Made by a program: the position numbers and the translations under genes. A DNA stretch of 64,000 nt from assembly GCF_004348735.1 (NCBI RefSeq), contig NZ_SMKT01000025.1, positions 1 through 64,000 on the forward strand. The letters are read 5' to 3'. This DNA is from Actinomadura sp. KC06 (GTDB taxonomy: Bacteria > Actinomycetota > Actinomycetes > Streptosporangiales > Streptosporangiaceae). Positions 1 to 9,254 of the stretch are shown piece after piece (position 1 is the stretch's first letter; every line of letters begins with the position of its first letter). The notes below the pieces were generated by a model. The model had not been told where the DNA came from. It was given only the letters and a program-made list of their open reading frames with translations, and did no database searches.

Positions 1-1246
1 GCAGCAGGGCCGCCGACATGCCGAGCTGGCCGAGGAGGGTGGCGAACTCGGGCCGGGGGGCGAGCAGCCCCAGCGCCGCGATCGACACGGCCATCGGGAC
101 GGCCGTGTCCGTCCCGGCGATCCCGGCCAGCGGCGCTGCGGCCCCGCCCAGCGCGAACTGCGACACGCCGAGCAGCGCCGAGGCGCTCCCGGCGACGTGC
201 GGCGCGCGTCCCGACAGGGCCAGCGCGGTCGCGTTCGGCCCGATGAGACCCTCCCCGCAGGCGAGCAGGAACAGCCCCGCCAGCACCCCGTGCAGGCCCC
301 CGCCGGCGAGCACCGCGACGACCAGCACGATCCCGCCGGCGACGACGATGGCGAGCCCGGCCGCGAGCAGCCTGCGCAGCGCGACCCGTCCGGCGAGCAT
401 GCCGCTGACCTGCCCGGCGGCCACGATCCCGATGGAGTTCACGCCGAACACGAGGCTGAACGCCTGCGGCGACAGGTCGTAGACGCCCTGCAGCACGAAC
501 GGCGACCCGGAGATGTAGGTGAACAGGGCGGCGAACCCCAGGCCGCTCGCCAGCCCGTATCCGACGAACGACCGGTCGGCCGCGAGCGTGCGGAACGTCG
601 CCGCCGTGGCCCGCAGGCCGCCCGTCTCGCGGCGCCCTGGCGGCAGCGTCTCCTTGAGCCCGAGCAGCGAGCCGAGGAACAGCGCCACGCCGATCCCCGC
701 GAGGACGGCGAACACCCCCGGCCACGGCACGAGCCGCAGCAGCTGCCCGCCGAAGACGGGCGCGAGGATCGGCGCCGCCCCGTTCACCAGCATCAGCAGC
801 GCGAAGAACTTGGCGGCGGCGACGCCGTCGTAGAGGTCCTGGACGATCGCGCGGGCGATCACGATCCCGGCGGCCCCGGCGGCGCCCTGCACCAGCCGCA
901 GCGCGATGAGCGCCTCCACGGTGGGCGCGGCCGCGCACAGCAGGGACGCGACGGCGTACGCGGCGAGCCCGATCAGGAGCGGGCGGCGGCGTCCGAACGC
1001 GTCGCTGAGCGGCCCCGCGACGGCCTGCCCCACGGCGAGCCCGACGATGCAGGCCGTCAGCGTGAGCTGCGTCTGCATCGCCTCGGTCGACAGGTCCTCG
1101 GCGAGCGTCGGCAGGGCCGGCAGGTACATGTCGATCGACAGCGGCGCGAGGGCGGTCAGCGCCCCGAGCACCATGATCAGCCAGAGCCGCCGGTCGGCCG
1201 GACGGGCCTGCGTGGTCTCGGCTGCCGATCCGGCCGTCTGCGTCAT
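1..1246 (-). CDS. Bcr/CflA-family multidrug MFS transporter (3' end outside window)
   Basis: Reading back from an ATG at 1246-1244, preceded by a GGAG about six bases upstream, gives an open frame of 415 codons that runs off the left edge. The N-terminus has LAPLSIDMYLPALPTL, the first-helix signature of Bcr/CflA drug/proton antiporters, and then GPLSDAFGRRRPLL, the MFS motif A loop between helices 2 and 3. The rest is hydrophobic segments typical of a 12-helix inner-membrane exporter. The family is about 400 residues, so only the extreme C-terminus should be missing. A palindromic operator-like site lies just upstream, so repression by a TetR-type protein is plausible, but no such regulator is in the window. 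The substrate cannot be inferred. Confidence 0.9.
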   Translation of the reverse strand, partial: MTQTAGSAAETTQARPADRRLWLIMVLGALTALAPLSIDMYLPALPTLAEDLSTEAMQTQLTLTACIVGLAVGQAVAGPLSDAFGRRRPLLIGLAAYAVASLLCAAAPTVEALIALRLVQGAAGAAGIVIARAIVQDLYDGVAAAKFFALLMLVNGAAPILAPVFGGQLLRLVPWPGVFAVLAGIGVALFLGSLLGLKETLPPGRRETGGLRATAATFRTLAADRSFVGYGLASGLGFAALFTYISGSPFVLQGVYDLSPQAFSLVFGVNSIGIVAAGQVSGMLAGRVALRRLLAAGLAIVVAGGIVLVVAVLAGGGLHGVLAGLFLLACGEGLIGPNATALALSGRAPHVAGSASALLGVSQFALGGAAAPLAGIAGTDTAVPMAVSIAALGLLAPRPEFATLLGQLGMSAALL

Positions 1247-1283
1247 GGGGGCTCCGTACGTGGGGGTACCGATCCCTTAAATC

Positions 1284-1302
1284 AGATGACGGTCCGTTAT
1301 CT
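1284..1302. promoter_or_regulatory. 19-bp palindromic operator-like site upstream of the MFS gene
   Basis: AGATGACGGTCCGTTATCT reads the same on both strands except at the centre and at one symmetric pair of positions (5 and 15). It starts about 38 bases upstream of the exporter ATG, in the expected promoter region. Size and symmetry fit a TetR-family dimer site, and TetR control of drug exporters is common. The regulator is not identified. Confidence 0.55.
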
Positions 1303-1354
1303 TCCGCGTCAGGAAGTGGGGTATGTCACATTCGGTCCGGACGCCCGGAAACGG

Positions 1355-3085
1355 CTAGAACGGGAAGCGTTCGGCGGCGGCCACGACCGCGCCCGTCAAG
1401 GTGCCAGCGGTGAGGACGGAGAGGCCGCACAGGACCGCCCAGCGCCCCACCGTGTAGCCGACGGGGACGCGGGTCGAGCCGCGTCCGCGCACGGGCCACG
1501 GGGCGCGGAGCGGCGCCGTTCCGGGAAGCTCCGGCGACGGGTCGCCGGGTGCGGCTTCGGCGGGCGGGTGGTCGCCGTTGGACGAGGCGGCCAGCCCGGT
1601 CACCCAGCCGAGCAGCTCGGCGACGTCCGCGGGCTCGGTCGCGAGCCCGGACGCGAAGTACCGCACCTGCCCGGCGACCTGGTCGAGCGTCCGGACGGTG
1701 TTGCCGAGCCCGACGCGCCCGAGCCAGTCGCGCAGGTCGGCGTCCCCGGCGAGGCAGCGGCCGATCTCCGTGCGGGCCAGCAGGTCGGTCTTGGTGACGA
1801 CGACCGCGACGCGCTTCTGCCGCCCCTGGTCGGGGCGCGAGCGCAGCTCGTTCAGCACCCGCTGCAGGGTGTCGGCGGGATCCTCCTCCGACGACACGGC
1901 GGCGTCGTCGACGAACTCCCGCTCGTCCCCGGTCAGGGCCCGGCGGAGCTGGGGGAGGGCGAACGGGTCGACCACGAACAGCAGCGCCTCGCTGTGGTCG
2001 AGGTAGCGCAGCGACTCGACCTCGGTGGCGCCCGTGTAGTGCTCGCCGGCGGGGTCGAACAGGTAGAGGATGCGGCGCGCGCGTCCGGGCAGCTCGATGT
2101 CCACCATCGTGGCCAGGGGCAGCTCCGGGCCGGTCTTGGCGAGGCGTCCGCCGCGCTGGAACTCGTGGATCGCGCCCGCGTACGCCTGCGCGTGCCGCTG
2201 CTCGACGAACGCGAGCCGCCCGTGGACGGCACGCGCGCGGGCGTGCAGGGCCCGGATGCCGAGCACCATGAACGTCGTCTTGCCCGCGGCCGGGCCGCCG
2301 ACGAACGGCAGCGGTTCGACGCGGACGCGTCCGATCCGCTCGGGCAGGCGTCCGCCGCAGTGCGGGCAGTACGCGGCCAGGCGGAACCGTCCGAGCGGCA
2401 CCGTCGTGGGCAGCCGCGCCCCGCAGCGGCACACGTGCCGGAACGCTCCGCCCGAGCCCGGCGCGAGATGCCGGTGCCGCGCGCCGCATCCCGGGCACTC
2501 GTACTCGGGCAGGCCGATCCGCTCGTAGCAGAACGGGTGCGGGCAGGTCTGCAGGATCCGCCCGTACGTCATGAACACGCGTTCCACGGCGGCGAGGACG
2601 AGCACGCACACCAGCCAGACCGCGAGCCCGGCCGCGGCGACGACCCCGTACAGGACGGTCAGCGCGAGCACGAACCCCGACGCCGGAACGGCCGCGGCGA
2701 CGATGCCCGTGCACAGCGCCAGCCAGACGGGGAAGACGAAGAACCCCCAGAGCCCGCCGAGCAGGACGCGGGTGAGCCGGACGATGGTGCCCCTGGCCGT
2801 CCGGTACACCTGCGGGACGACGGTCCGGCTGATCGTCCACCAGTCGCGCCACACCTGGCCGAGCAGGTAGTGCCGGTAGGACACCTTCGGCTCGGCGACC
2901 GGCGACGGCCCTTCGAGGGTGGACGGCGCGAGCGTCCGGCACGCGTGCAGGTAGTACAGGCCGAGAGCGGCGACCCCGGCGACGACGAGCGTCCCGGCGA
3001 ACAGCACGGGGAACACGTACATGAACCCGAGCCACATCGCGGCCCCCCACACGGCGATCAGCAGCAGCACGAGAATGGGATGCAC
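1355..3085 (-). CDS. Membrane-anchored zinc-ribbon GTPase (double-GTPase-like)
   Basis: 576 residues from a GTG at 3085-3083 with GGAGG about seven bases upstream; it begins five bases before the stop of the GAP1-like gene. Two hydrophobic segments lie at residues 3-50, more at about 108-170, and one near the C-terminus, so it is an integral membrane protein. Residues 181-243 contain eight cysteines (CPHPFC, CPGC, CRC, CPHC), likely zinc ribbons. A P-loop GGPAAGKTTF lies at about 263-272, a DPAGE switch-like motif at about 344-348 and TKTD at about 431-434, the order expected for a TRAFAC-type GTPase. It resembles the Pfam double-GTPase families (recalled, not searched). Last gene of the chaperone/GTPase operon; probably its membrane output or anchoring component (inference). 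Confidence 0.72.
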   Translation of the reverse strand: MHPILVLLLIAVWGAAMWLGFMYVFPVLFAGTLVVAGVAALGLYYLHACRTLAPSTLEGPSPVAEPKVSYRHYLLGQVWRDWWTISRTVVPQVYRTARGTIVRLTRVLLGGLWGFFVFPVWLALCTGIVAAAVPASGFVLALTVLYGVVAAAGLAVWLVCVLVLAAVERVFMTYGRILQTCPHPFCYERIGLPEYECPGCGARHRHLAPGSGGAFRHVCRCGARLPTTVPLGRFRLAAYCPHCGGRLPERIGRVRVEPLPFVGGPAAGKTTFMVLGIRALHARARAVHGRLAFVEQRHAQAYAGAIHEFQRGGRLAKTGPELPLATMVDIELPGRARRILYLFDPAGEHYTGATEVESLRYLDHSEALLFVVDPFALPQLRRALTGDEREFVDDAAVSSEEDPADTLQRVLNELRSRPDQGRQKRVAVVVTKTDLLARTEIGRCLAGDADLRDWLGRVGLGNTVRTLDQVAGQVRYFASGLATEPADVAELLGWVTGLAASSNGDHPPAEAAPGDPSPELPGTAPLRAPWPVRGRGSTRVPVGYTVGRWAVLCGLSVLTAGTLTGAVVAAAERFPF

Positions 3086-3089
3086 GGGT

Positions 3090-5369
3090 TCACCTCCCTC
3101 TGCGGACGGATGCGTCCTCGGCGAGGAGGTCCCGCAGGACGGGCCGGAGCTCGGGGCTGCGCGCCAGGTGCGAGTCGAGCTGCTTGGCCGCGAGCCAGCG
3201 CCCGGCGGCGGCCCGCGCCCACGCCTCCAGAGCCGGTTCGGCCCGCCCCCGCGCCCTCAGCCGCAGGACGACCTCGACCAGCTCGTTGCGCTGCTCGATC
3301 TCGGCGCCGCGCAGCGGGGCGCGCCCGGCGCGGGCGCGTGCGGGCAGCCCGGCGGTCCACTGCGCGCCGAGCCGGGCGCGGGCGGCGGCGGGCAGCTCGG
3401 CCAGCAGCTCCGCCCGGAACGCCGGCGGGCGCCGGGCCAGCCGCCGCGCCGCCCCGACGAACGCCTCCCCGGCGAGCTGCGACGTCGCCCCCTCCGCGGC
3501 CGTGATCTCGTGCAGCGCCCGCGCGGCGCGTGCCGGGCCCGCGGTGATCGCCTTCCCGTACGCCTGGACGAGCGCCGCGTCGCGCCCGGACCGCCCGTCC
3601 GGCATGAGCTCGCGGACCCGGTCCGCGAGCCGCAGCGCCGCCGGTTCGGCCAGGCGCTCGCCGCCGGGGAACGCGAGCCGCGTGAACGTCCGGGACGGCA
3701 GCCCGGCCAGCGCGGGACGCTCCGCCACCGCCTTCCCGTGCGCGTCCAGCAGATCGGTGCATTCGCCGGTGGACGGAGGCGTGCCCCAGACCTCGCGCAG
3801 CGCCGCGTCGACGTCGGCGGGCGCCGCGTCGGCGTCGGCGTCGGCGTCGCCGGGCTCGTCGCCGTCGAGGCGGAGCAGCTCGCCGGTGACCGCGATGCGG
3901 CGTCCGGGGCTTCTCCGCCCGACCGATGCCAGCACGGCGCACGCGACGGCGGGCGCGGCGCGCAGCCGCTCTGCATGCCTGTAGAGGAGATCGCAGTTCC
4001 CGGACGTGAGGGCCGCCGCCCTTTCCGGTTCACCGGCATCGGCCAGGCCGGAGACGACGCCGTCCAGCAGAGCGCCGCGGAGCGCGGCGGGGCAGTCGGA
4101 GAGCGCCTTGCCCAGGTCAACGGCCCCGCCCCGCACGCAGCGCGCCGCGGACGCCTTGATCTCGGCGGGATCGAGCGGCGCCCCGGCGCGCTCGGCCATC
4201 CCGGCCGCCGCCACCACCGCCGCCAGGCCGGACGCCTCCGCCAGCGCGTCCAGGACCCGGCCCGTGACGCGGAGCGAGCACTGCCGCGCGACCTCGTCCG
4301 CGCCCGCCGCACGCGCCCGCTCGTGGACGGCGAGCGCCAGGTCCAGCCCCATGGACGGCACGCCGGGCACCAGGTCGCGCCACACCCACTCGGGAATCCG
4401 GGAGCCGTGCCGCGACATCAGCTCCGCCGCCGCGGCCTCCTCGTCCGCCGTGACCGTCGCGTCCCCCCGGCACAGGGCGAGCAGGGCGGCGGCGCCCTCC
4501 TGCGCGGGGTCGTTCAGCGGGGCCAGCTCGCCGAGCGCGTCCAGGCCGCCGAAGTCGGAGTCGCGCCAGCAGCCCGCGACCGTCCGCGCGAACCGGCTCG
4601 CCGTCCCCTCGGGGACGCCGTCGCGGAGGTCGAACGCGGACGCGTGCGAGGCGTGGTGCTGCGCGGCGGCCCAGATCGCGGGGGTCGTGCCGACCAGGCG
4701 CTGGGCCGCGCCGTCCGGGTCGGCGGTGTAGGTGACGAACGAGAGCCGCGCCGCCGCCGCGACCGGCAGCGAGTACGACACGACCGCGATCCAGCGCGCG
4801 ATCAGCTCCACGTCGTCGGCGACCAGGACGACACGGCCGTGGCCCCGGCCCAGGACGTCCGCGACGGCGTCGACCAGATGGCCGAGCAGCGCGTACGGGT
4901 CGGCGGGGCCGGACACCGCGAGCCACGCGGCGAGCGCCTCGGGGTCGAGCGCCGCGCCGGGGGTCAGCTCGTCCAGCCGGTCGAGGACGGTCTCCGGCGC
5001 GGGATCGTGCGTCCAGTGCGGGGCGTGCCACAGTTCGGCGGGGCGCAGGCCCTCCAGCTCGTCCGGCTCGGCCACGACGGCGTGCGCGAAGAAGTTGCCG
5101 TAGCGGCCCGAGTAGTCGCGGCCGAGGTAGCGGCAGCGCAGCAGCAGCGGCCGCCCGTCCACCTGGTCGTACAGCAGCGACACGGGGAACCCGCCCAGCT
5201 CGGCGTCGTCCGGCGACAGCGGCGCGTCGGGCGGCGGACGGTACGACAGGTACGGCGTCACGCCCGCCCGCACCCCGTGCGGCAGGCCGGGCGTCTCCGC
5301 GACGAACTGGAACCCGGCGCGGCCGGTGGGCCCGCGCCGCGCGGAGGTGTAGTGCAACTGCCAGGCCAC
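3090..5369 (-). CDS. GAP1-like GTPase-associated protein
   Basis: 759 residues from a GTG at 5369-5367, chosen because GGAGG lies about nine bases upstream and the product then begins with AWQLHYTSA, the usual start of proteins with the GAP1 N-terminal type 2 domain (recalled family knowledge). The conserved block LHYTSA...GFQFVAETPGLP, then LLYDQVDG and GRYGNFFAHAVV, fills about residues 1-110. The remaining 650 residues are alanine/leucine-rich and probably helical, with an aspartate/alanine tract. No catalytic motif is evident. Its stop is five bases before the membrane GTPase start, and its start is two bases after the soluble GTPase stop, so all three are probably translationally coupled. 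In this family GAP1 proteins are encoded beside double-GTPases and are thought to be their partners. Confidence 0.72.
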   Translation of the reverse strand: MAWQLHYTSARRGPTGRAGFQFVAETPGLPHGVRAGVTPYLSYRPPPDAPLSPDDAELGGFPVSLLYDQVDGRPLLLRCRYLGRDYSGRYGNFFAHAVVAEPDELEGLRPAELWHAPHWTHDPAPETVLDRLDELTPGAALDPEALAAWLAVSGPADPYALLGHLVDAVADVLGRGHGRVVLVADDVELIARWIAVVSYSLPVAAAARLSFVTYTADPDGAAQRLVGTTPAIWAAAQHHASHASAFDLRDGVPEGTASRFARTVAGCWRDSDFGGLDALGELAPLNDPAQEGAAALLALCRGDATVTADEEAAAAELMSRHGSRIPEWVWRDLVPGVPSMGLDLALAVHERARAAGADEVARQCSLRVTGRVLDALAEASGLAAVVAAAGMAERAGAPLDPAEIKASAARCVRGGAVDLGKALSDCPAALRGALLDGVVSGLADAGEPERAAALTSGNCDLLYRHAERLRAAPAVACAVLASVGRRSPGRRIAVTGELLRLDGDEPGDADADADAAPADVDAALREVWGTPPSTGECTDLLDAHGKAVAERPALAGLPSRTFTRLAFPGGERLAEPAALRLADRVRELMPDGRSGRDAALVQAYGKAITAGPARAARALHEITAAEGATSQLAGEAFVGAARRLARRPPAFRAELLAELPAAARARLGAQWTAGLPARARAGRAPLRGAEIEQRNELVEVVLRLRARGRAEPALEAWARAAAGRWLAAKQLDSHLARSPELRPVLRDLLAEDASVRRGR

Positions 5370-5371
5370 GC

Positions 5372-6625
5372 CTAACCACCTCCGGGGCGGACGCCTTCGA
5401 GCATCCCGAACCGGTACAGCAGCCACAGCAGCGGATCCTCGGCCCGGTACGGCCGGACCCCTCCCGCGCCGACCCGGCCCTCGTCGGGGACGCCGCCGAG
5501 CGCCGACAGCCCGAACAGCGCGTGATCGGCGTACTGCTGCCCGAGGTAGGTGTCGAGCTGCCCCGCCTGCCAGTCGTGCAGCAGGGCCCTGACCTGCTCG
5601 TTCACCGCGTCCCTGTCGTCCAGGTCGAGGACGCCCGACCCCGACCGGGACCGGTGCAGCGCCGACTGCCGCAGCAGCCCCGGCCGCAGCACGTCGATCT
5701 TGGTGAGCGCGACCGCGACCGGGACGGGCAGCGGCTCACCCGGACGGGTGCCGTGCCGCTGCCGCAGCGTGTCGGTGACGCGGGCGATGACGTTCAGGGG
5801 CTCGCTGTCGGGATCGTCCCCCGCGCCGCGCGGCGGCGCCACGGCGTCGCGCACGCCCGTCCGCGCGCCGGGCAGCTCCAGCGGGTCGACCAGGAAGACG
5901 ATCGCGTCCGCCGCCTCCAGGTACCGCAGGTGCAGGTCGGTGACCTCGCGGCTGCGCAGGTCCTCGCCCGCGGTATCGAACAGCACGAGCGCGAGCGAGT
6001 CGTTGCGGGGCCGCGCGAAACGCCCCCGGCGCGTCCGGGTGAGCAGGTACACGAGCGGTTCGCGGGGACCGGTCGCCGCGCTGGCCGTCGTCGGCAGCAG
6101 CCGCCGCTCCTCCAGCAGCGGGCGCGCGAAGTCGCGCTTGTACCGCTCGATCGTGCGGTCGTCGCAGGCCACGAGCGACGCGTCCAGCTCCGTCCCGACC
6201 CGGTTCATCAGCTCGTGCAGCAGGACGGCGATGTAGGTGCTCTTGCCCGCGTTCTTCGCGCCGACCAGCGCGACGATCCGGCCGGGGGAGTCGCAGTACG
6301 CGGACGGCAGCGGGTTGTGACACTCCGGGCAGGCCCGGTTGCCGGTCGCGAGGCCGCACTCGGGGCAATCGGCGCGCCCTTTGCGCCCGGACGCGGCGAA
6401 TACGGGCGGCAGCGACGCGCCGGCCGTCGATCCCGTGTACTTGGCGAGCGCCTCGTCCAGGACGGGCGCGCAGCCCTGCCGCCGCCCCGCCTGCCCCCGG
6501 CACCGGAACAGGATCCGCTGCGGCGCGACCGACTCGAAGCAGTACGGGCAGGTGACGCCGTTCTTGGGAGCGCGCTGCCTGGACGGCACTCCGGGGATGC
6601 CCACGCGGGCGAGCGGCCTGGTCAT
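5372..6625 (-). CDS. Soluble zinc-ribbon GTPase (double-GTPase-like)
   Basis: 417 residues from an ATG at 6625-6623 that overlaps the upstream stop as ATGA. N-terminal cysteine pairs CPYC (26-29), CPEC (87-90) and CPEC (99-102) indicate zinc ribbons. A P-loop GAKNAGKST lies at about 122-130, a G3-like DTAGED at 217-222, FLVDP at about 244-248 and a G4-like TKID at 308-311. This is the same GTPase type as the membrane protein at 1355-3085, but without transmembrane segments and with a different zinc-ribbon layout. A paired soluble and membrane GTPase beside a GAP1-like protein suggests a GTP-switch relay. No effector domain is seen in the protein itself. Confidence 0.75.
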   Translation of the reverse strand: MTRPLARVGIPGVPSRQRAPKNGVTCPYCFESVAPQRILFRCRGQAGRRQGCAPVLDEALAKYTGSTAGASLPPVFAASGRKGRADCPECGLATGNRACPECHNPLPSAYCDSPGRIVALVGAKNAGKSTYIAVLLHELMNRVGTELDASLVACDDRTIERYKRDFARPLLEERRLLPTTASAATGPREPLVYLLTRTRRGRFARPRNDSLALVLFDTAGEDLRSREVTDLHLRYLEAADAIVFLVDPLELPGARTGVRDAVAPPRGAGDDPDSEPLNVIARVTDTLRQRHGTRPGEPLPVPVAVALTKIDVLRPGLLRQSALHRSRSGSGVLDLDDRDAVNEQVRALLHDWQAGQLDTYLGQQYADHALFGLSALGGVPDEGRVGAGGVRPYRAEDPLLWLLYRFGMLEGVRPGGG

Positions 6626-9240
6626 CTCGTGACCTGGAGCCGGCGGACGGGCGGATCGCTCAGCTCGACGACGTCGTCGTCGGCGAAGCAGCGCAGCCAG
6701 TACGGCCCGGACGCGTCCGGCGCGGCCAGGGACAGCTCCCCGGGGACCGGCACCTGCTCCCACGCGCCGAGCGTCTCGCCGTCGGCGGCGCGGTGCGGCA
6801 TGACCCGGCCGGTGCGCAGCACCAGCGACAGCCGCGCCACCCGCAGCGGGCGCGACGACGTCAGCCTGATCGTCAGCGACCGCCGCCACGGCGGGCCCGA
6901 CCGCAGCACGTCGTACCGGACGATCGCGCGCGCCGCGACGGCCGCCGTCACCGGCGTTCCCGTCACCCGGGAGCCGCCGACGGTCCCGGCCGCGGCGACC
7001 GACAGCTCGACGGGCTCGTCCTCGGGGACGGGCAGCCGGATCCCGCCCTGGGTGTCGTAGGCGGCGCGGGTCACGGTCTCCGCCGGCGGCGGATCGGCCG
7101 CCTGCGGCGCGTCCCGGCCGATCCGGTAGGCGACGTCGACCTCCGCGACGTCCGGCGGCCAGTCGAACCCGACGTGCACGTGGTCGCCGCGCCGCTCGGC
7201 GACCAGGCGGCGCGGCGGCGGCAGGTTCACGTGCCGGTGGTACGCGCCGATCGCGGCGCCGCCCTCCGCCACCGACACCGCGAGCAGCCACCCGCTCGCC
7301 CCCGGCCGCACCGAGAGCCCGCCGGGCACCGGCGTGCACGCGAGCCGCCGCGTCTCCCGCCGCACCTCCTCCAGCGGGACGAGCGCGCTGCGCGGCCACG
7401 GCGGCGGACCCTCCGACAGCACCAGCTCGACCGTCCCGCTCCCCGGCGGGTCGAACCGGACCGTGACCAGCCCCGGATCGGACGGATCGGTCCCGGCGGC
7501 CAGCTCGTACACCGGCTCGGGCGCCGCGCTCGGCGTGACCGACGCGCGCACCCCGTCCGTCACGACCTCGCGGCCGGACGGGTCGAGGTAGACGGCGGCG
7601 ATCCGGTAGTGGTGCGTCCGGCCGTTGGGCACGCGTTCGCGGAACCCGTCGCGTCCCGCCGGGACGGCCGTCCCGTCCCGGACGACGACGACCCGCGCCG
7701 CCTCCGCCGGGCACCGCCACCGCCCGGTGACCTGGCCGTCCCCGGCGAGCAGCTCGACCTCGCCCGGCTCGGGCCGCACGACCACCGGGCCCGCCACCGC
7801 CGGCGCGGCGACGGCGTCCCCGCGCAGGGCGAACACCGCGTAGTACACGGGCGCGTTGACCGGCGGCCGCTCGTCCAGCGCCCCTTCCATAGGCTGCCCG
7901 TCCCGCACGTCGCGGGGCGCGCGGCCCGCTCGCCGCACGACCTGGTAGGCCACCTCGCCCGCGGTGGACGCGGACGGCTCCCACGAGAGCCGGACCACGG
8001 CCCCGCCGTCCCCGGCGACGTCCACGTCCGCTTGGACGCCGGGAACCGGACGCGGCGGCAGGCGGCGCTGCTGGCCCTGCGCGCCCGGGAGGTCGCGGAC
8101 GAGCCGGAGCGCGTCGTCGAGGAGGCGGTGCGCGCGGTCCGGGTCGGGCTCGGCGGCGGCGGTCTCGCGGAGGCGCAGCGCCGTGTCGAGCCGGTGCCGG
8201 GCCTCGGCGGCGAGGACCTCCTCCTCCGACGGCCCGCCGCCGGACGCGGGCGGGACGTTCGCGGCGTCCGCCAGCTCCGCCGCCGCGAACACCTCCCCGG
8301 CGTCGAGCAGCGCGCGGAGCCGTCCCGCGAGACCGCCGCCCGGGCCCGTCTCGCGGACGACGGCGAACACCATCCGGCGGGCGTCGCCCGGGTCGATGCC
8401 GAGATCGTCGACGGCGTAGCGCAGCAGCGCCCGCTCGGACGCCCGCTGCCGCAGCCGCTCGCGGAGCCGGTCCACGACGTCGTACAGCACCAGCTCGGGG
8501 AGCGGGGCGTCCGACCGGAGCGCGGCGAGGATCGTGTCGGCGTGCGTGGTGCTGGTGTCGCGGCTGCGGCGCGCCCATTCGGCGGCGACCGCCGCGACGG
8601 CGTCCTGGTCGAGCCGGAGGTTCCTGCCGGGCGCGGCGAACCCGTCCAGCGGCCGGATCGGGCCGGTGAGCCGGGCGCCGAACACGAAGTCGGCGAGGTG
8701 CCGGGCGCCGAGGACGTCCAGGGACTCCTGCACCTTCCGGTACGCCGGGTAGGGCGCGGCGGACGGCAGCGCGTCCGGCTCGCGGATCTCGATCCCGTCG
8801 GCGGCGGCGTCCCGCTCCAGCTCGGCGCGGGTGACGCCGGCGGTGCGGGCGATGCCCTCGACCTCGGCGGGCGTGGCCATCTTCAGCGTCCCGGCCGCGT
8901 CGGCGAGGCGGGCGCGGGCCTCGGCGCGGCGCCGCTCGGTGCGCTCCCGCCCGCCGCGCAGCCGCGCCTCCAGCGGGCGCAGGTCGCCGCGCTCGGCGGC
9001 GGCGAACAGCGGCGCCAGCTCGCGGTGGTCGGCCTCCAGCCGGTCGATCAGCTTGCGGTACTTCAGCTGCCCCCGCGCCCGCCGCCAGCACTGCCGGACC
9101 TGCTTCACTTGCGCCGCGACCACCGGCCCTGTGAGGGTGTCGGGCAGCGCGTAGCGGACGCGCAGGTCCTCGGGAGGCTGGTCGCCCGCCGCCCGGGCGG
9201 GCTCCAGGACCTCCCGCCGGTAGTCGTCGTCGAACGCCAC
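6622..9240 (-). CDS. Large chaperone-operon protein with helical N-terminus and FN3-like beta modules
   Basis: 872 residues from a GTG at 9240-9238, with GGGAGG about six bases upstream; 14 bases follow the Hsp70 stop. Residues 1 to about 400 are charged and probably helical (for example YRKLIDRLEADHREL and many ER/AR runs). The C-terminal half is proline/valine-rich with repeats of the type VVRLSWEPS...YQVVRRAG and HHYRIAAVYLDPSG, which look like fibronectin type III or related Ig-fold modules. No signal peptide or catalytic motif is seen. It may be a scaffold or client-recognition subunit linking the Hsp70/GrpE pair to the GTPases. I do not recognise a specific family for the N-terminal half. 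Confidence 0.6.
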   Translation of the reverse strand: MAFDDDYRREVLEPARAAGDQPPEDLRVRYALPDTLTGPVVAAQVKQVRQCWRRARGQLKYRKLIDRLEADHRELAPLFAAAERGDLRPLEARLRGGRERTERRRAEARARLADAAGTLKMATPAEVEGIARTAGVTRAELERDAAADGIEIREPDALPSAAPYPAYRKVQESLDVLGARHLADFVFGARLTGPIRPLDGFAAPGRNLRLDQDAVAAVAAEWARRSRDTSTTHADTILAALRSDAPLPELVLYDVVDRLRERLRQRASERALLRYAVDDLGIDPGDARRMVFAVVRETGPGGGLAGRLRALLDAGEVFAAAELADAANVPPASGGGPSEEEVLAAEARHRLDTALRLRETAAAEPDPDRAHRLLDDALRLVRDLPGAQGQQRRLPPRPVPGVQADVDVAGDGGAVVRLSWEPSASTAGEVAYQVVRRAGRAPRDVRDGQPMEGALDERPPVNAPVYYAVFALRGDAVAAPAVAGPVVVRPEPGEVELLAGDGQVTGRWRCPAEAARVVVVRDGTAVPAGRDGFRERVPNGRTHHYRIAAVYLDPSGREVVTDGVRASVTPSAAPEPVYELAAGTDPSDPGLVTVRFDPPGSGTVELVLSEGPPPWPRSALVPLEEVRRETRRLACTPVPGGLSVRPGASGWLLAVSVAEGGAAIGAYHRHVNLPPPRRLVAERRGDHVHVGFDWPPDVAEVDVAYRIGRDAPQAADPPPAETVTRAAYDTQGGIRLPVPEDEPVELSVAAAGTVGGSRVTGTPVTAAVAARAIVRYDVLRSGPPWRRSLTIRLTSSRPLRVARLSLVLRTGRVMPHRAADGETLGAWEQVPVPGELSLAAPDASGPYWLRCFADDDVVELSDPPVRRLQVTR

Positions 9241-9254
9241 GGGCGCCTCCCGGC

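Noticed and set aside
197-3505. Very long open frame on the plus strand across the exporter and GTPase genes
   Set aside because: Composition is arginine/glycine/proline-rich low complexity without motifs; it is the antisense shadow of high-GC genes on the other strand. The same applies to many other long frames in the window.
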